From: Xestospongia bergquistia
Lineage: Eukaryota > Porifera > Demospongiae > Haplosclerida > Petrosiidae
Assembly: GCA_963965975.1 (NCBI GenBank)
Contig: OZ014412.1
Location: 13,406,849-13,470,848 of the forward strand
Direction: 5' to 3'
Length of the DNA stretch: 64,000 nt
Shown: in pieces, positions 50,557-61,272 of the stretch
How positions within the stretch are numbered: the first letter of the stretch is position 1
How the letters are laid out: the number at the start of each line of letters is the position of its first letter
Made by a program: the position numbers and the translations under genes
Notes under the pieces: model-generated
What the model saw: only the letters and a program-made list of their open reading frames with translations
Told to the model about the DNA's origin: nothing
The model's database searches: none

Positions 50557-51182
50557 GGTATCACCATTTTGTTATCCTAATTAGTTCATAAATGTGGGTG
50601 TGGTCAGTTAATAACTAACTTTCTTTCCCACTAGTGACACCACCCAAGTTATATCATCAGTTCTAATAAAAACTTGTGGACAGCAATTACTCATAAATGG
50701 AGTATGTTGACCACCTTTTTCTCTAATATGTATATCTATATCAACAACACGAATAGGTGTGGTCAGTAGGTGGAGTTACCTGAACTTTTAGATTATTGCA
50801 AGATGTCACTGTATCATGTTGACATTGTAACATCCCACATCTTAATTGTCCTCATTTAATTCCTCTAAGCAGTGTTCCTAATAGATCTTCAGCTTGTCCT
50901 TAATTAATATGAAACAGGACAGTCCCCTATTACCTTTAACTGATGCTTTCAGTTTTATTTTGTGTCCAATATTTTTAATTTCTTTTTTAATAGTCCCTCG
51001 TTCTACTCATCCATCCACTACTGTACCACAACCAGCTATAGAGAACACATCTTTAATGGAAAGTAAAAAGGGCTTTCAAAATATTTTAGGTAGTCATTTC
51101 CATGTTCAACTAATTTAATAACAGTATCAGTACCAAGTGCTGGATTTTTGTCTTCTAAAGCACACAGTGCTGACCCACATAA
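50440..51182 (-). pseudogene. TUFM: EF-Tu (mitochondrial type) pseudogene, domains 2-3
   Basis: Minus-strand reading: 'GSALCALEDKNPALGTD' (end of the G domain), then domain 2 'KPFLLSIKDVFSIAGCGTVV' 'DG' TGA 'VERGTIKK', 'GQAEDLLGTLLRGIK' stop 'GQLRCGML', and domain 3 'GGQHTPFMSNCCPQVFIRTD' 'DITWVVSL', 'MVIPGNDTALTLTLKADITV', 'SLREEDKT'. Two GT-AG introns are still visible (after 'NNLKVQ' and after 'WVVSL'), so it is not a processed copy. Several CGA-to-TGA type stops, frameshifts and Cys substitutions ('SNCCPQ' for SNYRPQ) mark it as dead. The GTP-binding domain is not found to the right. Normal EF-Tu delivers aminoacyl-tRNA to organelle ribosomes. Confidence 0.75.
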
Positions 51183-51189
51183 AGTATTG

Positions 51190-52484
51190 GACAATTATAA
51201 TTATAATGTATTGTATTTATTATTAGCTAATCAGTGAATGATTGTAGTTGTAACAATGAAAATATTATGACACTTTGAATACTAATTAGGTAGTAAAATT
51301 TTCAATTCATTTAATTTGCTATAAAATACCACTTTGTAATGAAATATAATCAAGTACTTCACATGATGAGAACAAACAAGTAATAATTAATATGACAATA
51401 TCCTGTATCTATAATTACAATATTAATAATATTCATAGTGCTATACTACAATGAACACATGTGTTACAAAATTGTACAGTTCTGTATATTATAGTCTAAT
51501 GAACAGCTCTACAAATGTCACACGATCACAAAATAGGACAGATTATGGTAACTGTAAAGTAGATATGTTTCAGAAGACACCTAGATTTTCATATATGTTG
51601 TAAATGTCACTAAGCTCTTACACCTATTAATAAAAAGGTCATGACTTAAGTCCACTGTATAAAGTGATCATTAGCCTTCTGTTGCCTAGCAACAGGTAAT
51701 AAACACTCACCTTTTAGTTGTTTGATGTATCTTTTTAAGGATGCTCTTGTATTCATTAACTTTTTTTTTCATTAAATCTCTGTCAGGTTTATTCACTGTG
51801 TTAAGAGAAATCCTCTTCTCTGTAGTCTACATGTACAACAGAATAGTAGGATTCAATATCAACATTGTAGTACTGCAATGTTTAATAAGTGATTTGACTG
51901 TTATATTTCATATCAATGAGGCTCTAACTCCTAATAAACACATAGAAGTCAATATTAACTAAACAATAACATTTTGAGCAACTGTATTGTAAAAGTTGTT
52001 CATGTAAGCATCATTACATAATGACAAAACAACAAACAAACAATGGACAACACCAACAATGGATGAACAGATGAAAACAAGGTCAATAATGATAAACACA
52101 AACATTAAAGTATGTTGTGTATGTTAATGAGATGAAGACAATACTTATGATATTAACATACTATGAATTGAATATGACTGTGGACTGTGAGTTCTTGTAC
52201 TAATAACAGTAACATCAAAGATGAAAATTAACCTGCCAAGAGGAATGTTAGATTTTCAACGTTTTTTCAAGTTCTGTATTAATTATGATAAGACACTATA
52301 CATGTATATTATATGGAAACACAATGTTCTTTCCAGATTATTAATTAAATGTTATTTACTGATGAGTTTTTAAAATGGTTGTAATCAATTAATGAATACA
52401 GTAATAACTATATACTGAAAACAGTCTATCATTATCAAAAGGAGTGGATACAAAATTCCTATAATTATGTCCATGTACAGTAAA
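51190..52484. other. No gene seen
   Basis: AT-rich sequence. A minus-strand patch near 51700-51750 ('EYKSILKKIHQTTK' before a GTGAGT) could be an exon, but nothing joins it. Confidence 0.35.
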
Positions 52485-53319
52485 CTATTTATATAAATGA
52501 TCAACTATTAATCTTCTTTGTGCTCGAAAAACAAATGCACAAGTAGCAGCTTGTACATCAACATCAACTTCTGGGAGTTCTACAAACATCAAAGAAGATG
52601 TTAAAAATTGAACCTGAATAATGATTATAAATAGGACTGTTTTTATTGTGTATCATATTATGTAGCCACTGATGATAACAATTAAACTAGCTGTTAAAAT
52701 GTTTGTTTAAAAAATTATTTGGTGAATAGTAAAACATGAATCCTACTACTACTACTACTACTACTTATACAACAGATCAACCTAGCTGTAAAGAACAATT
52801 TAATAATATTATAATACTACAACACAATATCTATAGTTTATAAACTTTCATGATGTCCATATTTTGTCAGAGCTTTTCTATCTCTTCTAACTTCAGCACT
52901 CTCATCAGTTTCTAACTAGTAACAGACTAATATCATATAATACAATGGAATAGAAAATTAAAGCATTAAGAGACCAATTGTGAGTTAACACTGCTATTAA
53001 CTTCGTTACTTGTTATAAGTGAAAACTCAATGACATGGATGATGATATCTTGCATTGAACCTCACAAGAATATAAAGGACACAGAAATTATTATGATGTA
53101 AAATAGAACAGTGGAATATTTCACTGCAAAAAAACAATAAGTGTAAAGTACATTAGCTAATTTTTATTTAATGATTTTAATAACTTCAGTTTCTTATTAT
53201 TTCCTTCATTTCAGAGTATTGAATAACCTTTCTCTATTAATTGATACATAAGACTCTACCTACTAGACTTCACTTACCATGTCAATATGATGTATATAGT
53301 CAGACACAGCTGCTGTCAT
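52485..53319 (-). CDS. Possible small three-exon gene (3' end), unrecognised
   Basis: Exons 53278-53319 ('MTAAVSDYIHHIDM'), 52846-52915 ('LETDESAEVRRDRKALTKYG' 'HHE') and 52485-52579 ('LPEVDVDVQAATCAFVFRAQ' 'RRLIVDHLYK' stop). Phases agree (0, then 1), with GTAAGT and GTTTAT donors and TAG acceptors. More 5' exons may exist. The second donor is weak. Charged, helical, no family recognised. Confidence 0.45.
52746..52770 (+). repeat. (CTA)n microsatellite
   Basis: About eight CTA/ACT triplets in a row. Confidence 0.9.
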
Positions 53320-54595
53320 ATATATCATATAGTGAGAGGTGTTCATTAATGGACTAATAATGTTGAGAAAATGTACATAGTCAAATATAATAGTGAATGG
53401 GACACAATATAACAAGTTAATTGATGAAGTAATTATCTGTTACAATTTGTTACTCCATTATGCAGACTATTTACAATCATGTGTTCATTCACAACTATAA
53501 TATATGAAGATTATTAAGTTTCTTTTTTGGTGCATTAATTAATGTCATTTGTATTATCAGATCTAGTAGTATACTTGAAGTTTTTATATATTCTACTTGT
53601 TTAACATAGTTTAACATAGGTCCTATCAGAAATCAAAACATAGGTCATTACAGAAAATGCTCAATACAAGTTAACAGATCTTTCTATCATGAGCCACATT
53701 ATGTACATCTGTACTGCCAAAAAATCAAGACTTATTGTCTACAATTATTATCTTGTTCCTTTGAACAATATATTCTACTATTTGTATGAATGTATAGATA
53801 TAGACAGATTGAAGGATTTAATAGATAGTTTAATAAATTTAATATTTGAAATAAGTACAGAAACAGATAAAGATATTGAGCAGTTGATAAGTGTCATAGA
53901 TTGATAAAGATAATTAAAATAGTTTTTGATAGTTAAACAATCAGAAGTTGAATAGTTTAATTAATTATCAATGTGGTATGTTAATAATTAATTAATTAAT
54001 GAACTTTAGCAGCATGAATGGTACATGATTGAGATATACTTCTATTTGTGTTTGTAGGCAATGTAATTTTTAAAAACAAGGTTGATAGATGAAATTATTT
54101 ATTCATACATGTAGACTGGTAACTTTTTTATTAGTAGCAATGTACATAGCCAGTACTGTACACTGTCATGACAGTAATATCATAGTTCTAAGCTTGTCAA
54201 CTTTTCTTGACTTCTACTATATAAATGATGGATTGTGCATATATGTTTTTTGATAGATAGATGAAATGATAAGTCTATTTTTATTAATTAAGTCATTCAT
54301 GACATCAAGTATAAAGGTACAACTTATCAAAAATAGAATGTAAAAGATCAAACTCTAACATTAATAAAGTGGCTATGTATGTACAATATATATAACAATA
54401 AGAGTGATGATAAAATAATTGTTAACAAAATGTAATAATTATTATAAAAAATAATAAAGCAATAGTGGATACTAGAAAATGTAATTTAACAAAAAAGAAA
54501 AGAAATAGTGCATAAAAATGATGTAATTTTAAAAAGGTTAGACAAAAACTAAATTCAAAAAAATTAAAAAGTTCAACTCAAAACATTAGGCAGTC
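53320..54595. other. No convincing gene
   Basis: AT-rich. The plus ORF at 53689-53904 ends 'DRLKDLIDSLINLIF', 'TETDKDIEQLISVID' stop, helical in character but without neighbours or a family. Confidence 0.3.
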
Positions 54596-54597
54596 AA

Positions 54598-54849
54598 CTA
54601 TTTCACTCCATACTTTGACTTTACATCTGTTTTAGCTAAAAACTGTCTGGTTTTCATTGCTATTGAAGGAGTTTTAACTATAGGATCTTCAACTGCAGTC
54701 AAAACAACATTCCAAGTACAGATTGATGGAAACATATTCATCCAGCTACGTATGACAGCAATAAGTTTGATTGTGTTATTATCAATAGATTGTAAATTTT
54801 TTTTAATTTCTATAATAATACGCTGTACAGATTCATCCCATGAGATCAA
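54598..54849 (-). CDS. Death-fold-like fragment
   Basis: ATG to TAG, 83 codons. The segment 'AVIRSWMNMFPSICTWNVVL', 'TAVEDPIV' and 'PSIAMKTRQFLA' resembles the last helices of the death-domain-like modules that are abundant in sponge and other invertebrate proteins (W....P..TW..L..AL....). The first half of the domain is not well conserved, and no adjoining exons were found. Death-fold domains mediate homotypic signalling interactions. Confidence 0.4.
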   Translation of the reverse strand: MISWDESVQRIIIEIKKNLQSIDNNTIKLIAVIRSWMNMFPSICTWNVVLTAVEDPIVKTPSIAMKTRQFLAKTDVKSKYGVK

Positions 54850-55093
54850 TTTCCAAGAGATTAACTCTCACATAATCAACTCTATTTTTCATCAATCCAA
54901 TGAGACCAACTCCATTTGAACAATTATTAAAATAGCGTCATGCTCTCTTAACGATTATCACACTTAGCTCCTACTTTGAGTAATTAGCTTTAGCATATCA
55001 AAATCTGGTCATACCTTTATAAGTATAAAAGCTCTCCATTACAAGCACAGTTACATTTGCCATTATAAGTTAGTATGGCCGAAACACATAGAG

Positions 55094-55342
55094 ATGGAAA
55101 AAACTCTTCATTATAAAGGCTACATTTATACAAAGATAAGGGATGGCTTGCAAGGAAATACTTTCAGGAGATGCAATAAATATAAGAGTGGCTGCAGTGG
55201 TAGAGCTACTTCAGAAGAGTCAAATGTTGTAGTTAGACAAGAGCACAACCATCCTCCATACCTGCATGGCTGCTACCAAGAAAGATTAGGTTGTGTCTCA
55301 GATGAGGAAAAGGGCAAGAGAGGAAACAGTCTCAATTCATAG
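55094..55342 (+). CDS. FLYWCH-type zinc finger ORF
   Basis: ATG to TAG, 82 codons. 'LHYKGYIYTKIRDGLQGNTF', 'RRCNKYKSGCSGRAT' and 'QEHNHPPYLHG' fit the FLYWCH pattern (GY.Y...., W/FRC....C.GRA, HNHPP), with Cys-Cys-His-His zinc ligands. In many animals FLYWCH is the N-terminal DNA-binding part of Mutator-like transposases, but no catalytic core follows within the next kilobase. Either an orphan transposon remnant or a first exon. Confidence 0.65.
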   Translation: MEKTLHYKGYIYTKIRDGLQGNTFRRCNKYKSGCSGRATSEESNVVVRQEHNHPPYLHGCYQERLGCVSDEEKGKRGNSLNS

Positions 55343-55652
55343 GATTTATGATGAAGCATACATATACATGTGTAGGTACAAAACTAAAATGTATAAAAAT
55401 TTATAAGATATTAATGAAAGTAGTAATTATGACTGACAGCAACATATATTAACTTTGTTATATAACTTTTAGTTATCAACTAAAATAAGAAATTAATTTC
55501 CTGCAATGACCACACCCTTCTCTTTCTCCTTCCTTTGTACTAGTGTATTATCAACTACAACCTATAGAAGATTTCACAGTTATTTTACACATACATTCTA
55601 TAATGATATTATAAAAAACACAATAATCTCTCTAGATTAACTTATTTAAAAC

Positions 55653-56097
55653 CACGGTATGTGTAGTTCAGAGAACATAATATTCACCTTTTTATAATAT
55701 ATAATATTATGGTTGTTCTAAATTAATCAAAGATAACAACAAACACATTGTACCACAAGTAGTACATTCATGTAGAGTTATAATTGTCTCATTTTCATTC
55801 TTCTATTATAATTCAGGACATGATTTAGCATTAGACTCTCTGTTATAGTTCTGACATCATATGACATTGAAATAATTATTGAATGTAATAATGTATATGT
55901 CCCTCTAATTTGGGGAAAATGAGAGATTAAATAATTTATAAGTTGAACAGAATTGCATTTCATTATTCACATAAGAAGTTATTAATATTAGTGACTACAT
56001 CAGAATCAAGTTTTATCTTCTTCCCTTAGACTAAATATTTGCTACACTTCTACAGTAATGTTAGCTTTCAATGTTAAAGTCAATGCAGTGTCATTTT
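55653..56097. repeat. 444-bp direct repeat, copy 2
   Basis: A near-identical copy of 50113-50556. On the minus strand it still carries 'ENDTALTLTLKANITVEV' stop 'QIFSLREEDKT', i.e. the EF-Tu C-terminal exon end, but no other EF-Tu sequence adjoins it. Confidence 0.9.
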
Positions 56098-56215
56098 CAA
56101 CATCTGGTTGTAAAATCTTGCTTTTCAGGCAATGGAGCAATAATGAATACATCCTCCATTAACTTTAACAAATCATCTGCAGTAAGACCAGGTGAAAACC
56201 ATCAGGAAGACAATC
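56098..56215 (-). pseudogene. Coding-like fragment, unrecognised
   Basis: 'GLTADDLLKLMEDVFIIAPL', 'PEKQDF' ending in TGA at the edge of the duplicated block. Amphipathic, possibly from a signalling ATPase/COR-type protein, but too short to assign. Confidence 0.25.
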
Positions 56216-56741
56216 TAGCACTGTGTTAAAAAAATAAATTCCTATTATGGATTTCTGTATAGAAATGTCATATTTTCATCAAGTTCTTTTACAAGGAAAC
56301 TTAGAGATTTCTTATGATTGGAAATTTTGTACACGGCATAATTTCATTTAATGGAAAATTATGATGAAATTTGAAGATTCCACAGTGTTTCTATAACTTT
56401 ATATTTTATGTATACATAATGTAAATTTATTTGAATTATCAACATTCCAAAGATTTCAATTATTGAAATAAAATGTGAATATTATAGATATATTAATAAT
56501 AGGTAAATAAATATGATCATGGTTTTGTGATAAGTGATATATAAAATAAGGAATATAAATACAAAGGTAATAGTATCAATGATAACTAGTCTCACTTTCA
56601 TTCAATTGAATGCTCACATCGACAGTTTTCATTTTCTGGACAATGTTGATCAGATGGTAGTCCAACTAGATGCTAGAACATCATTTAGCCTTTGCAAGAC
56701 GTTGAGTGAAGGTGTTTTTTGTCCATACTTATAAAATGATG

Positions 56742-58076
56742 TCACCTAACTCCTCCAAGCAACAGTCTGACCCTAATCTTCTTTGAAGCTTTTCCGTTGT
56801 ATAGCTCAGTTTCACTATATTCCAAACTAACCAGTTCTGGGACAAGATACGAGAGACAGTTCCTTCTATCATTTGTAGTTATAGCGCCCATTCTTTTAAA
56901 GTCACTCTTATACCGTGATGACTTCTGGTGATATGAAATTACTACAATAATAATAACATGAGCAAACAATTACCTGTAACAATCTATTCTCTTTCCTTTT
57001 TTTGGATGTAAACATCTGTGTTGCTTACTTTATATCGAACTGCCATACTAGTGAAGTACACTTGAGTACCCACTATTTACAATAAGTAATTAATCAGAGA
57101 ATTACTACGGTTAAGAACTCACTCAAAATTTTTGATGTCAAAGCCTTTGGTAATGATCTTTTTACCTCTACGATCTTTTTTAGCATTGTCTGATTGCATT
57201 TACACTTTAGTGATTTGCAATAAAGTAAGAAAGTCTATCACATTAACTTTACAGATAATATTTATCACTTAAAGTCTCACAGATTATTATCACCAAAATC
57301 ATCACACCCTTTAATAGACTTGTACACTTTAATAACAGCATTTTAAAATTAATGTATCAACTATAAATGAAACAACTTACCCTAAGTTCTGTTGTAGGCT
57401 TGACAATTTAAAAAGAATTTTTATTAGGGTCAGAATTTCTTTCTTGGTGTCTTTTAATTTCCTGTAAATATTCTTCCATCTATTTTCTTAATTGTTTCAT
57501 AATTACATTCCAACTCTTTCACTAATTTTGTCAAACGTTCTATATAAGTATTATATATAGTTATCTCTAACTTATTAAACACACGAAGTATGTATGTTTC
57601 TTAATTAACTCTATGAACAAGTAATACATATATATATAATTACATTTAGCAAGGGAAATAACTACTCACTATGAAAGTTGTTAATTAAATATACATTCCA
57701 ACAAATTAAGTAATTATGTAAAGCTAACAGGTAAGATGAATAGGCTGTTTAATACATTTTATTTATACTTAGCAACATACCACTTGTTATTAAATCATCA
57801 TTTTCAGTCCTGGTACTAGTTCGACGGCCATAACTAGGAACTTGCAGTCTGGTTGAAAACTGATGGAATTGTATTAGTGCTTAATTGTAGATCTTCCTCT
57901 TTGATCTGTGATTCATCACAATTTGAGATTTGATCGCTACTTGATTCCCTTTCTTTACAATTGACTTCTTTTACCCATCGAGGTGGTTCAGTTAACTGAC
58001 TCCCGAAGACGAATTCATCATTGGTAAATAAACGACAACTTTCTTCCGAGATGATGGGATTATTGTCACTTTAGTA
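56742..58076 (-). CDS. Possible decayed gene: acidic exon, coiled coil, BEN-like C-terminus
   Basis: Minus-strand pieces: 58076-57783 ('ISEESCRLFTNDEFVFGSQL', 'TEPPRWVKEVNCKERESSSD', then after one frameshift 'VPSYGRRTSTRTENDDLITS' and donor GTATGT); about 57550-57420 ('ERLTKLVKELECNYETIK', 'MEEYLQEIKRHQERN', coiled-coil-like, shifted); and 56934-56742 ('KSSRYKSDFKRMGAITTNDR', 'NCLSYLVPELVSLEYSETEL', 'YNGKASKKIR', ending GGAGTTAGGTGA). The last exon faintly resembles BEN DNA-binding domains ('LVPELVSLEYSETEL..GKASKK'). The grouping into one gene is inference from order and strand. Confidence 0.35.
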
Positions 58077-58113
58077 ACCATAGAATGTTTTGTTTTAGAC
58101 ACAGAAGCAAAGC

Positions 58114-58875
58114 TATGGAGTCAGAAAGCAAAGAGTCTCAGCCCGCCAAAAAAACAACCCACAAATATTGGGAATGGAGGATCCGTGAAACATAATTATA
58201 TATATACAATAGCTAGTGATAGTGACTTTTGTCTTACTCACAACACTTTCTGTAGACACTGTAAGATTGAAATAAGAACTTCATAGCAGAATAATGGATG
58301 ACTTGGACTAACTATTACTCTAATATCTATTGAACGTTTATTTTCTTTTTTTGTTTGAGTCTCATTACAAAGTGTCAGAGAAAGATGTCCTTATTACTGT
58401 GCCACGTATTTATTGATTAAATTCCTCAGAACTATTTTTCTAAACATTGCAACTTATTATTATGTGAAGTCAATGTCTTAATTAAAACTGAACTTGGAAA
58501 TCAGTTAAATTTCAGAATTTGGGCAATAATTTCTCGTGCTTATGTAGTAGAGTAAATTACACAAGAACGGACATATCACTTTCGGCCACATCTAGCAGGA
58601 TAAACTACCAAGAGAATTGGCATTTCTAAAATACTGAAATGAATTTCGCTGTTATCAAAACACATTTAAGGAATTATAAAAGATTCAGAAAGCTCCTCTG
58701 AGCATAGACAGTCTTTTCAAAAAAAAATCGGAAGCATGGGTGCGCGGACAAGTATCATGTAAATTCATCCAGTTCCTCAAACTCCTTGAAGAACAAAGCT
58801 GAGCAAGAGAACTATGGTCGTTGCTATCAAGTACTGACTGAGCTACAACAGTATACTCAAAGTTCTACTTTCTGT
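58114..58875 (+). CDS. Plus-strand coding-like fragments, possible BED-finger start
   Basis: ATG 58114 opens 'MESESKESQPAKKTTHKYWE' 'WRIRET' stop. An exon after TACAATAG (58207) reads 'SDSDFCLTHNTFCRHCKIEI'. A later open piece (58740-58850) reads 'ADKYHVNSSSSSNSLKNKAE', 'GRCYQVLTELQQ'. The CxxC could be the first half of a BED-type finger, but the His half is missing. Divergently arranged with the minus-strand pieces ending at 58076, so 58077-58113 might be a bidirectional promoter. Weak. Confidence 0.25.
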
Positions 58876-59467
58876 TAACTGATGAGAGTTTCTCGACAAA
58901 AATTAGTTGAGTAGGTGTGGTTGATAAAATCGTCCACGCTTGAAGGTGCTTTTCTTGGCACGCATTTAGATGTGATTGCTTTTAAATGATTACTGAATTA
59001 TTGGTTCAGAACTTATTGTGTTTCACTATCTGTAACTGCAATCTATTCATAACGAAATTATATTTACTAATTTTTCAAATTCTGAATAATACCTGATAAT
59101 GGCTGTATAGGTAATTTTTGTCTTATCCATTATTATTATTGATTGATCTATTTATAATAGTCTCATAATCCAAATATATTGTCTACAGTCATAAGCTATG
59201 GCTATTTTTATCAAGTAATATGTGAACTATAAAAGTCATACAATTAAAAGTTTATTATCTGAAAACAAGTTGTTGTTCAGGAAATCAGCTGAATAGGTGT
59301 GGCCATGATTATTCACTAACACATATAGGTAGGTAATGTATATTATAATAAAGTAAAGGCTGTTAAAAGTTCAATGACAACTGACAAGGTGTTACATTAT
59401 GCAAGGATATATGGTAACATGTACTCAGTTTTTCAGGTGGTTAATTGAAAGTTTCATTAAATGACAT

Positions 59468-59643
59468 TCAAGAGTTTGGTTCATCTAGTTTCGATACATT
59501 ATCACATAGAGAACAATACCAAGTCCCTCTTGGTTTTCTCTTAAGATTAGCACATTCAAAATGCCACCAGCCAATTGAGCAATTTGCATTGTCACAATAA
59601 ATCATTCTGTCGAACTCCTCCTGCCTGCAAATGCAGTACTTTT
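59468..59643 (-). CDS. PHD-finger terminal exon
   Basis: Acceptor ATTTAATGTAG, then an intact 58-codon frame: 'KYCICRQEEFDRMIYCDNAN', 'CSIGWWHFECANLKRKPRGT', 'WYCSLCDNVS' to TGA. Cys-x-Cys, Cys-x4-Cys (CDNANC), His-x2-Cys and Cys-x2-Cys make a complete Cys4-His-Cys3 PHD, with the ING-like 'W.C..C' end. This exon has no defects, unlike the transposase exon. Confidence 0.85.
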
Positions 59644-59690
59644 CTACATTAAATATTATTGCAAGTGAGCAATATATGTGTTATAAATAC

Positions 59691-60878
59691 CTATTGGAGA
59701 CTAAACAATGGTTGTCTTTTGAAATTCAGAACTTGTCTGAAACTAAAAATGTGTCAGAGACTGAGTACTAGGGGCTAGATTATCATAACTATAAATATTA
59801 TAAAAGATAACAGATAAACTGACCTATTGAAGACTTGACAGAGGTTGCCTTTTGAGACTGAGAAAGTTTCCGAGATTGAGTGCCAGAAGGCTATATTATT
59901 ATAACAGTGAATAATATAAAAGAAATAGACAAACTGACCTATAGGAGATTTGACAGTGGTTGTCTTTTGAGACCGAGAATGTGTCTGAGATTGAGTACTA
60001 GAGGATAGATTATAATAACAATAAATAATATAGAAGATAACAGACAAACTGACCTATAGGAGACTTGACATTAGTTGCCTTTTGAGACCCACAACGTGTC
60101 TGTAATATAGTTCTGGAGGCTAAATTATTATACTAATAATAATACAAATAATAACAGACAAACTGACCTTTTGGAGACTTGACAGAGGTTGCCTTTTGAG
60201 ACTGAGAATGTGTCTGAGACTGAGTACCATAGACTAGATTATTATAACAATGAATAATATAAAAGATAACAGACAAACTGACCTATTTGAGACTTGACAG
60301 TGGTTGCCTTTTGAGACTGAGAACATGTCCCTAACCTAGTACTAGAGGCTAGATTATTATCACAATGAATAATAGAAAAGATAACGGACAAACTGACCTA
60401 TAGGAGACTTGACAGTGGTTGTCTTTTGAGACCGAGAACGTGTCTGAGATTGAGTACTAGAGGCTACATTATTATAACAATGAATAACAAAAAAGATAAC
60501 AGACAAACTGACCTATTGGAGACTTGATAGAGGTTGCCTTTTGAGACCGAGAATGTGTCCGAGATTGAGTACTAGAGGCTAGATTATTATAACAATGAAT
60601 AATATAAAAGATAACAGACAAACTGACCTATTTGAGACTTGACAGTTGTTGCCTTTTGAGACTGAGAACGTGTCTGAGATTGAGTACTAGAGGCTACATT
60701 ATTATAACAATGAATAACAAAAAAGATAACAAACAAACTGACCTATTGGAGACTTGATAGAGGTTGCCTTTTGCGACCAAGAACGTGTCCGAGATTGAGT
60801 ACTAGAGGCTAGATTATTATACCAATGGATAATATAGAGGGTAACAGACAAACTAACCTATTAGAGACTTGGAGATAC
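59691..60878 (-). repeat. 115-bp tandem array, each unit one 66-nt exon plus one 49-nt intron
   Basis: Unit exon starts (low coordinate) are 59824, 59939, 60054, 60168, 60283, 60398, 60513, 60628, 60743 and 60858: spacing 115 or 114 throughout. Each exon is 66 nt (67 in the first, frameshifted one; 21 in the last, diverged one), flanked by ATCTAG-type acceptors and GTCAGT donors. A typical unit encodes 'ASSTQSRTHSRSQKA' then 'TSIKSPI'. Seven units (60054 to 60743) are open with good splice sites. Unit 59939 has its acceptor AG changed to AT. Unit 59691, 133 bp from its neighbour, has an 18-bp insertion and a stop. Confidence 0.9.
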
Positions 60879-61067
60879 CTGCAGCACCTGATGTGGTATA
60901 TAAACTAATTCAATAAATTAACACTATACCTTCATTTAAACTGTTCTCTAGTTCTTCAGGCATTGTAAACAATGAGCAACCTATAACCACAGTATAATAT
61001 AACAGTACCATCATTGATACTGGTTGAAAAGGTGCTAGACTTAAGATGAAATTATGCAAATACCTAC

Positions 61068-61148
61068 CTTTAGTGGGATCGTTTGATGTAGATTGAGAAC
61101 TGCTAATAGGGGCTGAACCAGTACAGGACTTTTTAGAGCAAGAACTTT
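61068..61148 (-). CDS. Serine-rich 81-nt exon
   Basis: Phase 1-1, 27 codons, 'SSCSKKSCTGSAPISSSQST', 'SNDPTK'; acceptor ATTGTTATAG, donor GTAGGT. The other two frames either stop in the next exon or do not connect, which supports this phase. The neighbouring exon 60980-60930 (51 nt, 'CSLFTMPEELENSLNE') is also phase 1-1. Confidence 0.65.
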
Positions 61149-61272
61149 CTATAACAATATTGAGGAATCAAAATTTGGGTATGTCATTCTCACTTTTTTT
61201 TAACTGAGCTATCCTAGCTTGATCTAATCAAAGAAAGAATGTGTAAGTTGCACTATCTATGTATATACTTAC

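Noticed and set aside
59824-60858. CRISPR-like array (regular repeats with spacers)
   Set aside because: A eukaryotic context, and both parts of each unit are repeats; the 'spacers' are near-identical introns with GT-AG ends.
60961-60963. ATG in exon 60980-60930 as the start of a separate gene
   Set aside because: The exon has a good acceptor upstream of the ATG, is 51 nt long and keeps phase 1 with its neighbours, so it is better read as an internal exon.
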